From NCBI GenBank assembly GCA_036555005.1, contig DATBME010000133.1:1-6108 (forward strand): DNA of 6,108 bases, given 5' to 3'. The notes under the pieces were generated by a model, which was not told where the DNA came from, did no database searches, and was given only the letters and a program-made list of their open reading frames with translations. Made by a program: the position numbers and the translations under genes. This document shows, in pieces, positions 5,895 to 6,108 of this stretch (within the stretch, counting starts at the first letter, position 1; the number at the start of each line of letters is the position of its first letter). This DNA comes from DASSCW01 sp036555005 (GTDB lineage Bacteria > Chloroflexota > Limnocylindria > QHBO01).

Positions 5895-6108
5895 GACGGC
5901 TGGTCATGGCCGCCGCGATGGCGATGGCACTTGTCCCGCTGCTGGCAGGCCAGGCAGCCGCACATCCCTTGGGCAACTACACGGTCAACCGCGCGGTGGC
6001 CGTGGTGATCGGCACCGAGCGCGTCGACCTGACCTACATCGTCGACATGGCCGAGATCCCGGCCCTGGCCGAGATCGACGCCATCGATGCGGGCGGGGAG
6101 GGCTCACC
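5891..6108 (+). CDS. NicO-like nickel/cobalt transporter, N-terminal part (runs off the window)
   Basis: Only the first 72 codons are present. The start MRRLVMAAAMAMALVPLLAG then QAAA is a signal peptide, with likely cleavage after A24 so that the mature protein begins HPLGNYTVN. This is the opening of the nickel/cobalt transporter-type proteins I recall as 'HPLGNFTVN...', and it continues VDLTYIVDMAEIPALAE, matching their 'v.yvvDmAEIPt..e' pattern. In that family an extracytoplasmic domain precedes about six membrane helices carrying His-rich metal sites; these lie beyond the window, so transport is inferred. ATG (5891-5893) overlaps the TPR stop codon, and GGGGGA lies a few nt upstream inside the TPR gene. 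HupE/UreJ-like or related membrane proteins are an alternative. Confidence 0.72.
   Translation, partial: MRRLVMAAAMAMALVPLLAGQAAAHPLGNYTVNRAVAVVIGTERVDLTYIVDMAEIPALAEIDAIDAGGEGS

Overview
The window is very GC-rich DNA with dense, short-gapped genes, strong G/C bias at third codon positions and GTG starts used beside ATG. It carries seven protein genes and no RNA gene, insertion sequence or CRISPR array. The mix of a DUF6325 protein with a SHOCT protein, a DUF4331 secreted protein and a nickel/cobalt-transporter-like protein suggests a high-GC actinobacterium or a Chloroflexota lineage. I cannot resolve the taxon from sequence alone.

Layout. Positions 69-941 hold a two-gene minus-strand unit: a DUF6325 protein read first, then a small membrane-linked SHOCT protein. 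Both have strong Shine-Dalgarno sequences. A 280-bp divergent intergenic region (942-1221) follows, with two inverted repeats and a possible -10 box. Positions 1222-3136 hold a plus-strand pair: a two-HKD phospholipase D/cardiolipin-synthase-type protein and an FMN nitroreductase-family protein, separated by only 10 nt. A 184-bp gap with two hairpins leads to a third unit at 3321-6108: a secreted DUF4331 protein, a membrane-anchored TPR protein, and the first 72 codons of a NicO-like nickel/cobalt transporter that runs off the window. The last two genes overlap by ATGA.

The 3' unit is the most interesting part. It looks like an uncharacterised envelope system that pairs a secreted protein, a tethered scaffold and a metal transporter. 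Two nearly identical GC palindromes flank the DUF4331 gene. The second lies between two exact copies of a 10-bp repeat, each containing a candidate start codon for the TPR gene. The predicted mature N-termini (Ala-Asp-His for DUF4331, His-Pro for the transporter) both suggest metal ligands. That is inference, not shown function.
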